This document shows positions 36,667-49,905 of a DNA stretch of 64,000 nucleotides, piece by piece. How positions within the stretch are numbered: the stretch's first letter is position 1; every line of letters starts with the position of its first letter. The stretch is from Triops longicaudatus (Eukaryota > Arthropoda > Branchiopoda > Notostraca > Triopsidae): the NCBI GenBank assembly GCA_022885665.1, contig JAGQDJ010000075.1, positions 1-64,000 on the forward strand, written 5' to 3'. Both the position numbers and the translations under genes were made by a program. Under the pieces are notes generated by a model that was not told the origin of the DNA, made no database searches, and was given only the letters and a program-made list of their open reading frames with translations.

Positions 36667-39600
36667 AGAACAAGCCCCAACCGGGCCCATAATTCACCCT
36701 GGCGTACAGGTAGAAAAAGAAAAACACGAAGCGAGATCAAGAGAGAAAAAGAGTGAGAGACACACCAGCCAGGACCTTCCAGTTTTAACGACACGAAATA
36801 CCTCCCGTAATGCTTGTGATGACTTGATATTATGTTTACTTCCGTAAATATTCTGGGGCCTGTCCGGAGTATCTCCAACTTGCACATTTGTTGCTTCATT
36901 AGCCGATCTTCGTTTCATTTCCTTTCACTTTTATTGCACATTCCACTTCTGTCAGTCTTGCCTTCTCTAGCTTGCCCTTCAACCTAACATTGTGTTCTCC
37001 TTAAAGGAAAACAAATAGGGGAGAAAAAGCTCAGAAACGAATAAAAAGGGAAAGAGATGTATGGGCTAACTGTACACTCTATATAGCACCTGAGACGGTG
37101 AGATGTGAGCAGCTATCCATTACAAACCAACGCCTTACCCATATAACATTTTGTGGTATCCGTGCGACAAGGATGAAGACAAACTGGCACTCCTCCCGCG
37201 CAGCGCAGCATTGCTCGAGAAATCCATCACCGTCGAGCATCTTATTACCTTGTGCGGTTAAATACCCGTAGGGGAGATGTGTCCGTCCTTACCAAACACT
37301 TGCGCCTTTTTCAGTTTCACAACAACTCGAAAAAGCGTCAAGTGCCATAACTCAGTTATTTCTTGAGACTTTCTTCGCAATTATCTTGTTTGTATCCCTT
37401 TGACGCCGGTTAACTTGCTCGCCAACCAGGGGGCGCAAACTGAAAGTTTGGCGTGAGCAATATTGTCATCTTGGGGGTGACAAGCAGTCCGTTCAGTTTG
37501 GCTTGATTATGAGTTAACTAATGTGTGGTCTGGGCTGTGGCAAGATGCAGCAACAAGATAAGAGGTAAGGTAACTCGATAAGAACACCCGGTTCGTCCAA
37601 AAAAAAGGTTTTGGGAGTCCCATTTAAAGTATGCAAAGTGGGTCTTATTGCCTTTGGCCGTTGAGGGGCTCTGCATAAGAAAAAGTTCTAACATCTTTAA
37701 AGCTGGTGTGGTGGGACCGTCGATCAAGTCACCTGACTTGAATTGAGCAATGAGTCTAGCAAAGTCCGGGACATTTATATACCTGAATATGCATCCCATG
37801 GAAAGAGTTAGCTCAGACAGAGAAACGCAAGAAAAGAGTGAGTGAGAGAAAAAGGAGGAAAGAGACGAAAGAAAGAAAGAATGAGAGAGAGAGACTAATG
37901 CAATGCATAGCATAGCACTGGCCTTGCCTTCCCTGGCCTTGTTTTACAACTCCAAAGGCAACGCTGGGCAGAAGTGTGGAACAAGCAAACTATCCATCTT
38001 TGTAAATTTGAAAGATATGCAATTGTCTCGAAACACTTTCTTCCTGTGACGGAGCGCCAGATCACCTCCGAATCCTCTGATATATATAAGAAGCCTTTAA
38101 CTGTCGTTCTTACCAGTACAGGCCCAAAATGTGAACCCCGGGATTGTGAAGAACTACCTCGCGTGAGCTTAGGGGGCGTGTGAAGTGTTATAACTTAGCC
38201 CGGCAGATGAGGATTGTGAGCTTCTTGTTTAACTACCAGCTTGTCGATAAAATTTAAAATGAATGAGTGGGCCACGCCTACATAGCTTAACCTAACCTAA
38301 TAAGCTTTCTTAGTCTTTAAAGGGCGGTATACAAACGAAGTGGAAAACTCACGACACAAGGATGAGTTTCTACCTTTATCCCTCGCCGTGCTTCAATCAG
38401 CGAAACACCGAGAACCACTATAAGCAGTTACTTACTGTTGAATGTTCAGAATTCTCAATAATGGCAAAAAATTACTCCTTAAACTTAACAAATACTTGCC
38501 GAATATCTTAGCTATCATTTGCCAAAAAATATTATTTTTTACCTATTCTGTTTCATTTTATATTTTTTTTTAATTAGCAAGCCAAATTTTGCGAATCTAT
38601 CATAATTGAGTCACTACATACTGTTCCAGGGCGTAAATCCGGAAAAAAAATACGCGCAAGGTTATATAAATAGAATAGAGGCAGTGTTTCTGTAACCCTG
38701 GAAGAATTTTTGAGAAGTCTTCCCGAAATTTAAAATACAAGCCCACCAAGAATAAAGAAATAGGTTTCGTAATCTTTTATGTAAAAAAGGATGGTAAAAA
38801 GTCCCCCTACACCTTGAATATTATAAGGCTATCTATCTATAAGGAATGCACACCATGAGCGATTCATGCTTGGGACATTCCAGTGTCCTGCTCTAAATGA
38901 AGGCGGCTGATTTACGGGGCAGGGTCCTACTCTCCCAACGCAAGGCCCGCCAGGTAACGCCTGCCACTCCAGGCTTCACATCTTTTCTCTTACTTATACC
39001 TTCTGCGTGGCTGGGGTTGTGGAGGACGGTCCTGACAAGAACTCAGCTCGCTGAAGACGTTGCGTAGGTGCTATTTCTCGCTTTGGATTGCCTATTGCGT
39101 GCTTTTCAAGTGGCATCGGAATGCGATTGGAATGCTACACTAAAAAAGGGCCCCCTTCTCCAACTCTTTTCTTTGGGAGTTGTTTTCTTTTCTCCATCGA
39201 TGAAGCCACGTCACCGCTTTACGGATCAAACTGAAGGAGGCATTTTTTTAAGAAAGAAAAAAAAATCCCTGCAGCGAAAAAAAAAGGTGAAGACATGTGA
39301 AGGGTATCCACGTGCCTTTTAATATGCTCTGTAGTTTTCATGGAAAGCGAACAAACGAGACTCGTCTTCAGCTGCTGGGAACATTCCATGAAACAATTTT
39401 GAAACTGACTTGCAGCCAGAGCAGGTAGATGACCAAACGCTTGATTGCAGGCTGTGCAAGTCATCCTCGCGTCATTAACTGCTCAAGGAAACAATCAAGT
39501 AGACAAGCACGTCCTCGTACAATTTGATACAAGCTTAGGACTAATACAATGCAGAAACAAGAAAGCGTTCAAGGAAATAGGAATGCTATAAACGCGAACC

Positions 39601-42600
39601 ATACATATACGATGCTTTCTGTGCTCTAAAGGAGCCACGCCTGTATCACATCAAAGCAGTTCACGAGGATGAATCACGGTTAGAAAAGGAGTTCAACAGT
39701 TCTTATCACTGTCGTCTCACTAGAAGCCTGATGACAACCTGTCTAACAAGCTATTAAAGTACTTGCCGTTTCTTTTTTCAATAACATTAAGCTAGTAAGG
39801 TAAGGTCAATGCAGCGTGGCGTTTGATAGTTACTACAGGAAGAACTTAGTTTGTACGCAAACTTTCTCCGCAAAACAAGTGAGCGAAATATATATTTTAA
39901 CTTCTTTAAATCATGCTTAAATCCTATAGATAAAAGTTACGTAAACAGAAAGATTATCTCACAGATGAAATTTCGGTAGACCGTTATGTTTTGCTTTACA
40001 TATCAAAAGCTTGCACAACATTTAGCCAAGTAGTTAAGGATCCCCCTGTGGGAAAAATCGAAGTCAAGAGGACAAGAGTCATAAGACTCACTCCAAGAAG
40101 TCTTTGTTGACTTGCTACTCATAGCGGACTCACCTCCGTGCGTACACAAAGCCATTACAGCTATGGGTTTGTGTATTTGTATGCGTGCGGCACATCCCCT
40201 CTGTGATAGAAGAAGACACAAAACAGCGCGGAAAATTTTCTCTACTTGGGAGAGTTTATATTGTCAATGACACAATAGACCGTGACCCTATTGAACACAC
40301 ATTGACCCTCCTGAAAACCTTCGCTTACGTCGCACCCAAGTACTCTCTCGAATGACATAATGGCTGGGAAAATGAGGGTAAAAAGTCAAAAGAGAACTTG
40401 GGTGCCCCTGCGCCTCGAGTTCATCGTTCTCAACTTGTTCTCGCGGTAAGACTTTTCAGTTGGACAATGACGAAAATGTGTGTTTCCTCATGATTAGAGT
40501 TTTCCTTTCTGGGGAGCTTCCACCAAGATACGACTTCACGCACCGCGTCATCCTGCCAAAAGCTCTCTTTTCCGTCTTCCTTTCCCCCTTTTTCTCCGCC
40601 CTCCTGGATCAAGAAGAATCCTGGTCTCCAGAATTCGCAAGCCTGGCAGCCAACACGAACAGCCTTCTGACTTGAGAAAAAGGCTACAAGTTTTTCTAGA
40701 ACCCTTCTTGGCTTCCTCATTTTTACGGTTTCCAGTGTCGGCTAAAGAGTTTCCCTGGTTTAGGTTCAAACTCTATTACAGTCCTATGCCAGACCCAAGT
40801 TCATTTGTCTTTCGAATAGGCCTAATGGTTTCCAAGGTGGACACTAGGATTTGACATCGGAATGCTTCAAGATGTTGTAAAAGATATCCCTAAGCTTGCC
40901 TGTTTCCCGTCTTGATTTGCATAGTGACAAAAGTAACAACGCCTTTAGCTAGTTCTCTATAAGTCAAGCTGTGTGTCAATTGTTTTAATAGAACTTCAAG
41001 ATGACTCCGCCTTTATTGGCCTTCAAACCTCCCTAGAAAGCCACTGAATTCTTCCGTCTCCTTACTACTAAGTACTAGCTAGGTACAGTGCCAGCGTTCT
41101 CATATGAGCTTGGGAAAATTCTCATGTGTGAAAGGACCGAGTATAAGTGGGCGTGGTTGACTAACAAAAGGGGCGTACGCGCTCCTGCCAGCAGGTTAAG
41201 ACAGGCAGGGGGTTAAGCGAAAACACCCAGAAGGAAGAGGGAGAACGAGAGGGTAAAATTCGCTCTAGAATAACGACAATTCCCTTGCGAGAATTACTGC
41301 ATTTACAAAGGATCCCCTGTTCCTGACAAGTTTAGCGGTAGCGCCTATACCAGGTTGAATGGGATGTTGGGAACGTGCGTAAAACACACGTTCCTAAATA
41401 GGGTTCCGTCCGCTTACCCTGTTGACAATTCAGTACACGGGTGATTGACGTTCAAGATCAGTATAGCAAAAGGTGAAGAAAGGAATACAAACCCTGCCTA
41501 GGTCAGAACCTTACAAAAATAAAAAAAAAAATAAAAAATGAAAACATGAAAATTACAAAATAAAAATGAGTACAATGATAAATAACAAACATTTTTCTAT
41601 AGTAAATTCATTACAAACAAAAGAAACTAAAGTAATGTCTATACGTGACGATCGGAATAAAGCTCAACAAAAAGCAATATCAAGATTGTTCCGATAAAAA
41701 TATTACAAAAGAGTACAGAATGTCCTGCAAACTAGGGTGCGATTAAAATCGTGAATTTCTGCATCGAGTACAGTTATCCACTACGTGACCTGGCAAAAAA
41801 TATCCCGTTTCTCATTCTTGAAACGCTAAACACATTGATATACTTCACTACATCTTAGGTTTCTTGTCTTAGATTCTTTTATTTATTTTTTTCTCGCTTT
41901 TTATAAAGTTTGCCATGGCAACTAAGTGAGCAAGAGCCAGTTTTCCAAGTCCTGCTTTCAAACTTTCAAGCTTATGGATGGGCCTGATGAGCTATGACAA
42001 GTCCCATTTGCATAGAACCATGACACACGGAACAACACGCATCGTGACACTGACAAAGCACTCCAGTTTAGTCAGTTACGGCCCGACCACGAAAAACGAA
42101 CCTGGCCGACTCGTCCTCTCAGCAAGTTCATTCTCTTTTTCCCAATAATCTTCAGGTGTTGAAGTACACTTTTTAGGGCCTTTTCTTCATTTTGTTTTCA
42201 AGCTCCGTTTTGCCCATGTGCTTCCTCTACAACGCTGGAAACAGTTCATTCCATACTTCTGTATACGGAATTCGCCTGAATTATGCCCAGTATTGTGAAT
42301 GAAAAAAATATGTTTATTTGAATTCCTATTTGACATGGCAATCCTGTCAAGAGACATGACTTAAAAAGAAAACATATGCTTTTTGGCCGAAGGCCCGAAG
42401 CGTATGCATAGACTTACAAAGTCAGTCTACCGTTAAAACTACGTGTTTAAAAAAATGTGGAGTCTCTTCAAATCACTTGAAGGCTACGTTTCCATTACCA
42501 TCTTAACACTTGTTACGGATAAAACATTGCAGAATACGGTGCTAGTTTTAATCAAACGCGTCTTTAGATAATTTGTGATGTGTTTGAAATTGTAGATATC

Positions 42601-45600
42601 GCAAGAACGTTAACAAGCAAAAGTAGCATGGTAATGTATTCTGATTTGCTCAGCAATGCGTGTTAAGATGGCACTGAAAACAACTACAAGGAGCGAAAGC
42701 CTAACTTTATATTGCATTTGTGTCAAGCAAGCAAGCAAAAAAATAAATAAATAAATAAATAAATAAAAAATATAACAGAAATAGATATCAAAGTAGGAAA
42801 TATATTCGTCTATTTTATTGCAGGGACAAAATTCTTCCGCCACTTTGACTGCCCATCGATAGCACATAACGATTCTACACAAAAATAATACATATTTTTT
42901 TAACATAAAAAATACCCTTTGGAGGCTAGCTTCACCACTACATGGCATCCCACTGGTGTTCCTTATGGGGAAAAAGGGGATAAGGGAGGACGTTTACATA
43001 CTCTTGCAGCACTTGGATGCTGCCGCACAATTACACACGAAGAAGAATCTGCAGGGAGTCCATACGGCCTTCCTTTTTTCCTATGGAAAAGAGCGATTCT
43101 ACTACATTTTGTTCACTCAATTGACGACGCAGAAAGCCTGATAGCGAAAATTTCCCCTTTGGGTCAATCTTCTTGTTTGAATTGTACAACAACAACAAGG
43201 GTATATAACCAATGGAGGGAGAATAATTTAAGTTTCCATACCCGTCTAAGCTTCGAACTGCAGTATAGGCGTATGACAAATTACTCCGCATCTTGCTGTG
43301 CACCCTTTAATCAAAAACCCAACAGCCCATCAGGTGTTACAATCAGCAACGTGTTACTACCACCAAGTGCACAGACCGCAGGAAACGTGCACCGAAGGGG
43401 GTAACAAAACGGTACAGATAAACCGAGGACTGAACTAGCTCCCTCACCTTTTTACTATAAACTCACTTTTTCCCTCGAAATATTAGAAAAACATGCTCCA
43501 CCTTCTGATCCTCAGTGTTACTAAACTAAGCATAATTAGCGCGTCTTGGGTTACAAATGACTATTGTAGGGTTAATTTCCTTTTTTTTTTCTTACCAGAA
43601 ATTTTTATTGTAGACATCTTTTCCCCGGCTAATGAAAGCTCGCCGCTCTCTGCCTGACAAAGTACTTCGCTCTATAACAGACACATAGCAGAGCCATCAC
43701 ACGCTAAGTACATTTCTCAAGTTGCACTTGGCTCCATACGCTGGCTTTCGCATCGTTCCGCCCGTTACGGGGACAATAGTGCCCCCCTCCTTGTGTCCAT
43801 CTCATCCGTCATGGAAAAGGCCGTGGTCTAATATAAGTGGGGACCGCTTACCAAGTTTTCAAGGAATACGAAAAGCAGAGTCTATATGCACTTTTTTTAG
43901 TTAATACACTTCATAAAAGGGCCAGCCACCTGAGCGGCCAAGCTCAGGCCAGTTTGCCAATGATGGACTGGACAGTTCGGAATACCGCAGGTAACGTCGC
44001 AAATAGCCCGATCACCTGGCCTACAACTAGACCGCATAGCACCGCAACCTTGGCTACGCTTCATCATCGAAAAATGTTCTAGCCTGCTCGTTACCCAGTT
44101 ATATTCATAACTTGTCCATGATAGCGAATACTCAGCTGTTACTGTTCTTGAGTCTTTAGAGGAATCCTGCTTCGATAACCCTCTCCCTATGGAGTCTCAT
44201 CGCAGAAGCCGAGGGGGTTCTGTATTTCTTTTCTCCAGGACGAGAATATTCTGTCCCAAAATGTATAAGTAATAATAATTCTATGCCCATCTTCTCCGAT
44301 AACTATTACTGTGCTATACACCGGTGCTATTATCAGCTTCACGCTGCTTTGCAAAAGAGGGACTTCCAAGCTGGTTCACTATACACCTTTTAATAACAAC
44401 TTTTAAGGGGTTACATTCCTTCATCAGTGAAGCACCTAAAGTCACTTTTCCAAGCTTTCAAACAGAATCTATCATGGACGATAAAGCACCTCCTACTGTT
44501 TTCTCCATTTTGCCCTCACAAACGGACGTGCCAGGCTTATCGAAAAGAACACTTTAGTAATTTGTTACCAAGAAAAATTATTTTGTATCCTAATAACATT
44601 CTTAAAATTTGAATACTTTTTCTGCAACTGTAGACGGCTAAAGCTACGCGACTTGAACTGTGAGCCTGTTTTCCTCCTCGCCATTCCAGCAACAGTGCTG
44701 CTGGAAGATTACAGGGAGATCCGTGTGTGAAATGCCGAGGTTCCAGGTGCCACAATAGCGGTTCTGTCACCGTAAATCTCGGCACAACTTGATCGCTGTG
44801 ATTAGCAAAGCAACATCATAGCGTTTAGAGCAAGTTTCGCTCTGCTGAAGGAAGGAAATTTGCAATAATTTAAACGCCCATCTTTGACAAATCATGATCT
44901 ATGTGCCTGCATAGTTTACATAGGAAATATTGTCAATACAGGCTAGCATAGAATTTTTCATGAAATGCGAAGAAAAATTAAGGCCAGTCGCTTTCTCAAG
45001 TTCACTGCAATGTTCCACTGGCGTACGTGCGTACACGTATAAAGCGTAGTCGCGTTTATCCATGCCATGCATATAAGGTTATAGAGTGATGATGGGTGAT
45101 AGGAAGGCGGAGCCAAAGGCAGGTAAGGGGCCGGGATAATTACCCCACAGACCTGAAATCACGCGGCAGGGGGCGTTGCGAGCAAATTAACTGCCGGTTA
45201 CAGGTAGCCCTCCACTTATCCCCTGCAGATTTTATTGGACGCAGACCCTTACCTGTAGTCAGAAACCTTGGCCAGCAAAAAAGCTGCTGCACCAAGACAA
45301 CACACCCAACAACATCTTAGAACTTTTAGGGGGTTGCTTGTTTTTATACACAAGAAAGCCATATCAGTAATGACAGCCAAAATCTCGAGCAGAAAGTATC
45401 ACAAGTAATTTCCCGTGGAAATCTGCTGTAAGTCTGAAAGCCTAGGTGCTAATTAACCAAGGTGGGCTACCCGTTTATTCCTGCGGTCGTGAGACGACGA
45501 ATTTATGTTTGGTTCCAGACTGAGTCGTTCCGACCACGGTGTGCCACGCCCGTTCCAGCAAATAAACGAGTGTGTAAAAGACCGAGCACACTGGAGAGCA

Positions 45601-48600
45601 GTTGATCTGAAGGGGAACGTTCAATGCGTTTGTACAAAACGATCCTCTAGAAACACACGGCTCATTCTCAAAATTTCCGTCGAGTCATAATTTCTAAATC
45701 ACGTTCCCTTGTGTATATCTAAGAATGCTACCTTAGCTATAAAAAAAGGTAACCGTCTCGTGCGGGATAACTGCATTCCTAGCGTACTTCCATGCGCTTG
45801 TTAGGTTTGGAAACAAAAAAATAACACTCAAACCTCTTCGGAGGTTTTGTGAATGTGTCCAGCTCATCATCCAGCAAAGCTCAGGCGGTTATGCATTCCA
45901 AGACAGGTCCACCTCTTTAGATCCGTGCAGCTGTCTGTTAAAAAGCCTGCAGCGTCAAGATTAGCTTGATCACGTGGGCACATAGCCGACCAAGCAAGAT
46001 ATCGAAATAAGTTAAGAGAAAAAAAATAGGAAGAACCGAACTTCGCTCAAGTCAATTCAAAGTAATACCGGAAAAAGACTCAACACTCGACTGCACACAA
46101 AGTCTGTCGATCATGAATAAAGCTCACTAAACCCGTCTACAACGTTGTTCAATCGTGGCCTATTTTTAGAATTTTTTCTACGACTTGCATTTTGTTCATT
46201 TGTTGCGGTAAAGTTCAAGTATCATGGACGATAGATTTCATTAGACAGTAGAAACATAACAAACACGAAGTAGCTTCCTACAGCAACTGAATATACTCTT
46301 TGTTTCCCATGCGCAGATTTCTTAGATCTACTATTTACTTTTTGTGTTGTTTTCTGGGTATTCTTTATCTACCTTGGTACTGTTGTTGCACTTTACAATA
46401 TTCTTTAGCATTATTTTCGATGTACTTACTGTACATACTGTACTATTATAGTTTTTACTCCGAGGAAATTACGTTTCGTATAGTACGCTATATATTTGGC
46501 TGTCTCGACTGTTTTCTCCATTTTATCATTACTTTTTATTGTTATTTTCTATTTAGTTTTTTTTTTTTTTTTGTCCGGCTGTAATGGACCTTTCAAAAAG
46601 CAGAAATGGTATAATGAATGACAAATCAGGTAATTCTTGACCAGTCACTTTACTTGTCGATCTACTGCTTCTCAGTCGCCAATGCCAAGTGTACGGTAAA
46701 GTTAAGGCGCTAATCTGGAGCAACGACGGCATTCCGAAGGTATATACACTGACTAGAGTGTCTTTATCGGCTAGGAATATTTGTTTCGGAAAAATAGTTT
46801 CATGTATATGTCAACTGCTACAGTATATATACATTTATATTTTTTTTTTAAATCTTTGAACTTCTTTTACATGTTAATATGAAAAGTAATGGCTGTTATT
46901 TTTTGCATTAGACCTTACATGTTTTTCGCGGCACAACTAATAATCGGACAACCCAGAGCTATTAAACATCGCTACAGACTTGGCTTATGGATCCAGTTTT
47001 TTGCTGCAGAACTACCGTCTAACAACGTCAGTTACTAAATGTTTCCTTTTTCTCTCACTAGAATTATTACGTTCACTGCTTTTAGTTTCTTTAGGGGACG
47101 TATAGGAAGGACAACCGGACTGCGTAGGTTGGACGTCTAAAGTAGCTTGTGTGCTAATGAGGGTCATCTAAATTCAAGGATATTGCGATTGACCATATTT
47201 ATGATTATTTTCTTTTTCCAAAGCCACGTTTCTCACTAACTTCGGGGTTCTGGAGGCTTGCTCGCTAACAGCCAGTTCACAAGTCAGCTCATGGCTCCTC
47301 GAAAGGGTTGCATTATAAGCACGCCAGTATAGTATATGAGAAAAGATGCTTCCACGTGATAAATTAGCTTTGTGAAGAAAATTCCCAGCACAAAAACCCC
47401 CAAGCGTTCATAAAAGGAAGCACGCTTTGTCGTCACGTGACCTTGTATTTAAACGCAGACGGCAATTATTTTACTCGAAGTTCGAACTGGGGGGAGGAGG
47501 TGAAAGACGAGAGTATACTGTAAAAATGGAAAATAAAAAAGAAGACAGTGTTATAATAAGCTTGCATTTTCTCCAAAAGGTATGAAAGCTATATACCGAA
47601 CGATGCAATTTTGCTATTACGTGAGCTCAGTTTGAGAATAACACCGTCAAGGAGTTGTCACGTAAAATGAATGGGCCAGGAGAGCATCCCTGTTGTGCTA
47701 CCATTACAGTTTACAATTTATCAATCCTCAGAAGTATGCAGCTCGTTTACATTGCTTCTTCTGGGCTTCTTCGAAGGAAAAAGAGAAAGGAAAAAGAATT
47801 TTACGCCTAACCCGTTAGGAATCTTATCAATAGCATTATTACTTACTACATAGAATGTCAGGACTCGCAAGTCCTCACATTTCATTTCTGCTTTGAGTAG
47901 TCACAACCTTACGGAAAAAAAGAACCCAAAAACGGCATTTTCAGTACATCAACTCGTAGTCCTTTCGGAGAAGTAAACGATCTGATACGCCACAGGCTTT
48001 CTAAAGAACGACGTTGACCAACAACTTGCGATCCGTCACTGTAGTTTCGATGTATGAATAACTAACTGTACGGAAAGAAGAAAACTTCTTTAGCAGTCTG
48101 AAAAAAAGATAGTTTTACCTGACTATCTACACCTGGAAAAATCATTTTGACAACGCCCTCTTCTATTCTTCAAGCACAGTCTAAGCTCATTGAATTTGTT
48201 TGCTACTGCTGAGCTCCAGTGCCTTTTTTTTACAAAAAAAAGAACCTGTTCCAATATCCTAATTAGAACTTGAGTGAGTAAAAGTTTTTTTTTCACCATT
48301 TTAGAAGCCTTGATTTTGGAAAATTAAAGTCTATTCAAAAAATGAACATTTTTCTTCCTTTACCTTTTTTGAAGTACCGACCATACATTAAAACAAGCCG
48401 GAATTTTTTGGTCTGGATTAATTCATGTTGCTGGTTCTGAGCACAGCGGAACGAAATGCAGACCTGGAGCAATGCACCTATCCGCTGGCGGCTTTTTGAT
48501 ACGTGGTCGATTCACCGCTTTTTGGCTGCCAGTGCAGCCCTATAGGCAGCCTATTGTCCCTTAATTAGGTACACGTCGGACGTCAAGCACATATACGTAT

Positions 48601-48846
48601 ATCTTCTCAAAAATATTGTATAGACTTCCCCTTACCTCTTTTAACCCCTTCTGTGGTTTCATTCGCGGTACCTTGCCCAGTTTTTGACATAAAGCCCTTG
48701 GTCAGTTCACGCTTGAAGTCATGTACAACTTTTCCAAAAGATCATGGGTGGAGCTACAAAAAAATGTTTTTTTCTACTTGCTCACCCATTCTCATTCAAA
48801 ATCGCACCTTGTCCACAATCTGCCGGAGCGCCGGTAAGGTTGGAAC
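36667..48846. other. Long stretch with no gene recognised
   Basis: The longest ORF (42919-43404, +, 161 codons) has no domain, overlaps open frames on both strands and fits chance. Purine-rich runs (GAAA/GAGA near 37850-37895) and A-rich low complexity (near 41517-41570) are present. The AAAT microsatellite is listed separately. I see no tRNA, rRNA or clear transposon. Confidence 0.4.
42724..42770 (+). repeat. Compound CAAG and AAAT microsatellite
   Basis: Three CAAG units run directly into an A tract and then about seven AAAT units. The A-rich, AAAT-type end resembles the tail of a SINE or LINE. The sequence before it shows no pol III box or reverse transcriptase motif that I can recognise, so I call it a microsatellite only. 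Confidence 0.75.
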
Positions 48847-49106
48847 TTAGGGAGTTGTGTCGCCGAAAGCGTTCAGTGAATTTGCTTTTCTTTGAAACTG
48901 TACGGTCTCCCACACACTCGTCGGGGGCGGGACCATGATGAGAGTCCTCTGTCCTTTTGCGGGAGCTTCAGATTTCACGTCCCAGTCCTTAATGTAACGC
49001 AAGAGTCGTTGAAACATTTTTTTCCAAGACTCACCAGTGTTTCCAGCCAGAAGCTGGCTATTCTCGACAGTGAATTCAAAGTGCACAGCAGCCTGGATGG
49101 CGAACC
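48847..49106 (-). CDS. Candidate second exon of an unrecognised two-exon gene
   Basis: A textbook acceptor on the minus strand (a long T/C tract ending CTCTTTTTGTAG, 49107 side) precedes 260 bases that stay open for 85 codons to TAA at 48847. The frame begins with two bases that complete a codon left in phase 1, exactly what the candidate exon at 49845-49905 supplies. The peptide looks protein-like (blocks such as FAIQAAVHFEFTVENSQLL and WKKMFQRLLRYIKDWDVK) with a mix of hydrophobic and charged residues. A good donor, CACTG|GTGAGT, at 49034 would instead make a 72-base internal exon (49035-49106). I do not recognise the family. Confidence 0.3.
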
Positions 49107-49844
49107 CTACAAAAAGAGGCAAAAGAAGAAGACAACAAAACTTAAAGGCTTCAAAGTCAAGCTGTGTCGTTTTTTGCTATTGTGGGGCGGCTCCGACGTT
49201 CATTAGTTTCTCTAGCTTATCACGTTCGTTAAGAGCCCAGAAGCAGAAGCGCGAATGGAAGCCTGAAATGCAGAGGCAGGTAGTTAAGAGTAGCTTTTCT
49301 TTGCTGAGGACCCGACGAAGCCTTTCTTGATTACAAGTTCCGTACTTTGGGTATATTTCGTCTCAACGGTTTGCGGTTGGGGCTTGGCGAAGGATAACGA
49401 GCTCTATCAACGTTCTGCTTTTCCTCCTCTGCCTTCTCCTTTTTCCCATCCAAGGTAAGAAACAAAAAGGGGCCAAGTTATTGGCCAGGTATATATTACT
49501 TGGCATCCATATACAATGTGGATTAGAACATATCCCCAGCCCGAAGGAAAAACCATAAGTTTCCGGGAGAAGCAACTCCAAGTTGGCAAGGTTGTTAATA
49601 TAAGGGCGGAACAATAGATAGGTCTTGGGATCCCATCAGTGTCAGGCAACCGGGTCCCGGTAATCAGGTAATTGCAGGGTTGGGGTGGAAGTTCTGAAAC
49701 TCTATTGCTTTTCCCCTTCACCCTCTAACCAGCAACGCACACATCACCGTCACTGACCCCTCCTACCACCACCTCCCAGAAATTCAATTGTGTGCTCTGA
49801 AACGCAAATCAAGGCAAAAAAGGTGAGACTCAAATGAAGCTTAC

Positions 49845-49905
49845 CGTTTGTAAGGCTGGAAAAGGAAGAGAGCTCGGGCTCTAAACGCCTCGAGTTTAAC
49901 ACCAT
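49845..49905 (-). CDS. Candidate first coding exon of the same unrecognised gene
   Basis: The ATG at 49905 has a strong start context (G at -3, G at +4) and opens 20 codons (MVLNSRRLEPELSSFSSLTN) plus one base, up to the donor ACG|GTAAGC at 49844. The phase 1 end matches the acceptor 738 bases on, and joining gives a Gly codon and a 106-residue product. Upstream on the minus strand lies TGACGTATTGG (49940-49950), a CRE half-site beside an inverted CCAAT box, which would suit a promoter. Each piece could be chance; the combination of start, donor, acceptor and phase makes this the best new gene candidate in the window. Confidence 0.3.

Noticed and set aside
38280..38305. AACCTAACCTAA, like arthropod telomere repeats
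   Set aside because: Only about two units, expected by chance; no array.
42919..43404. ORF of 161 codons
   Set aside because: Length fits chance; no motif, and a second plus-strand frame is also open over it.
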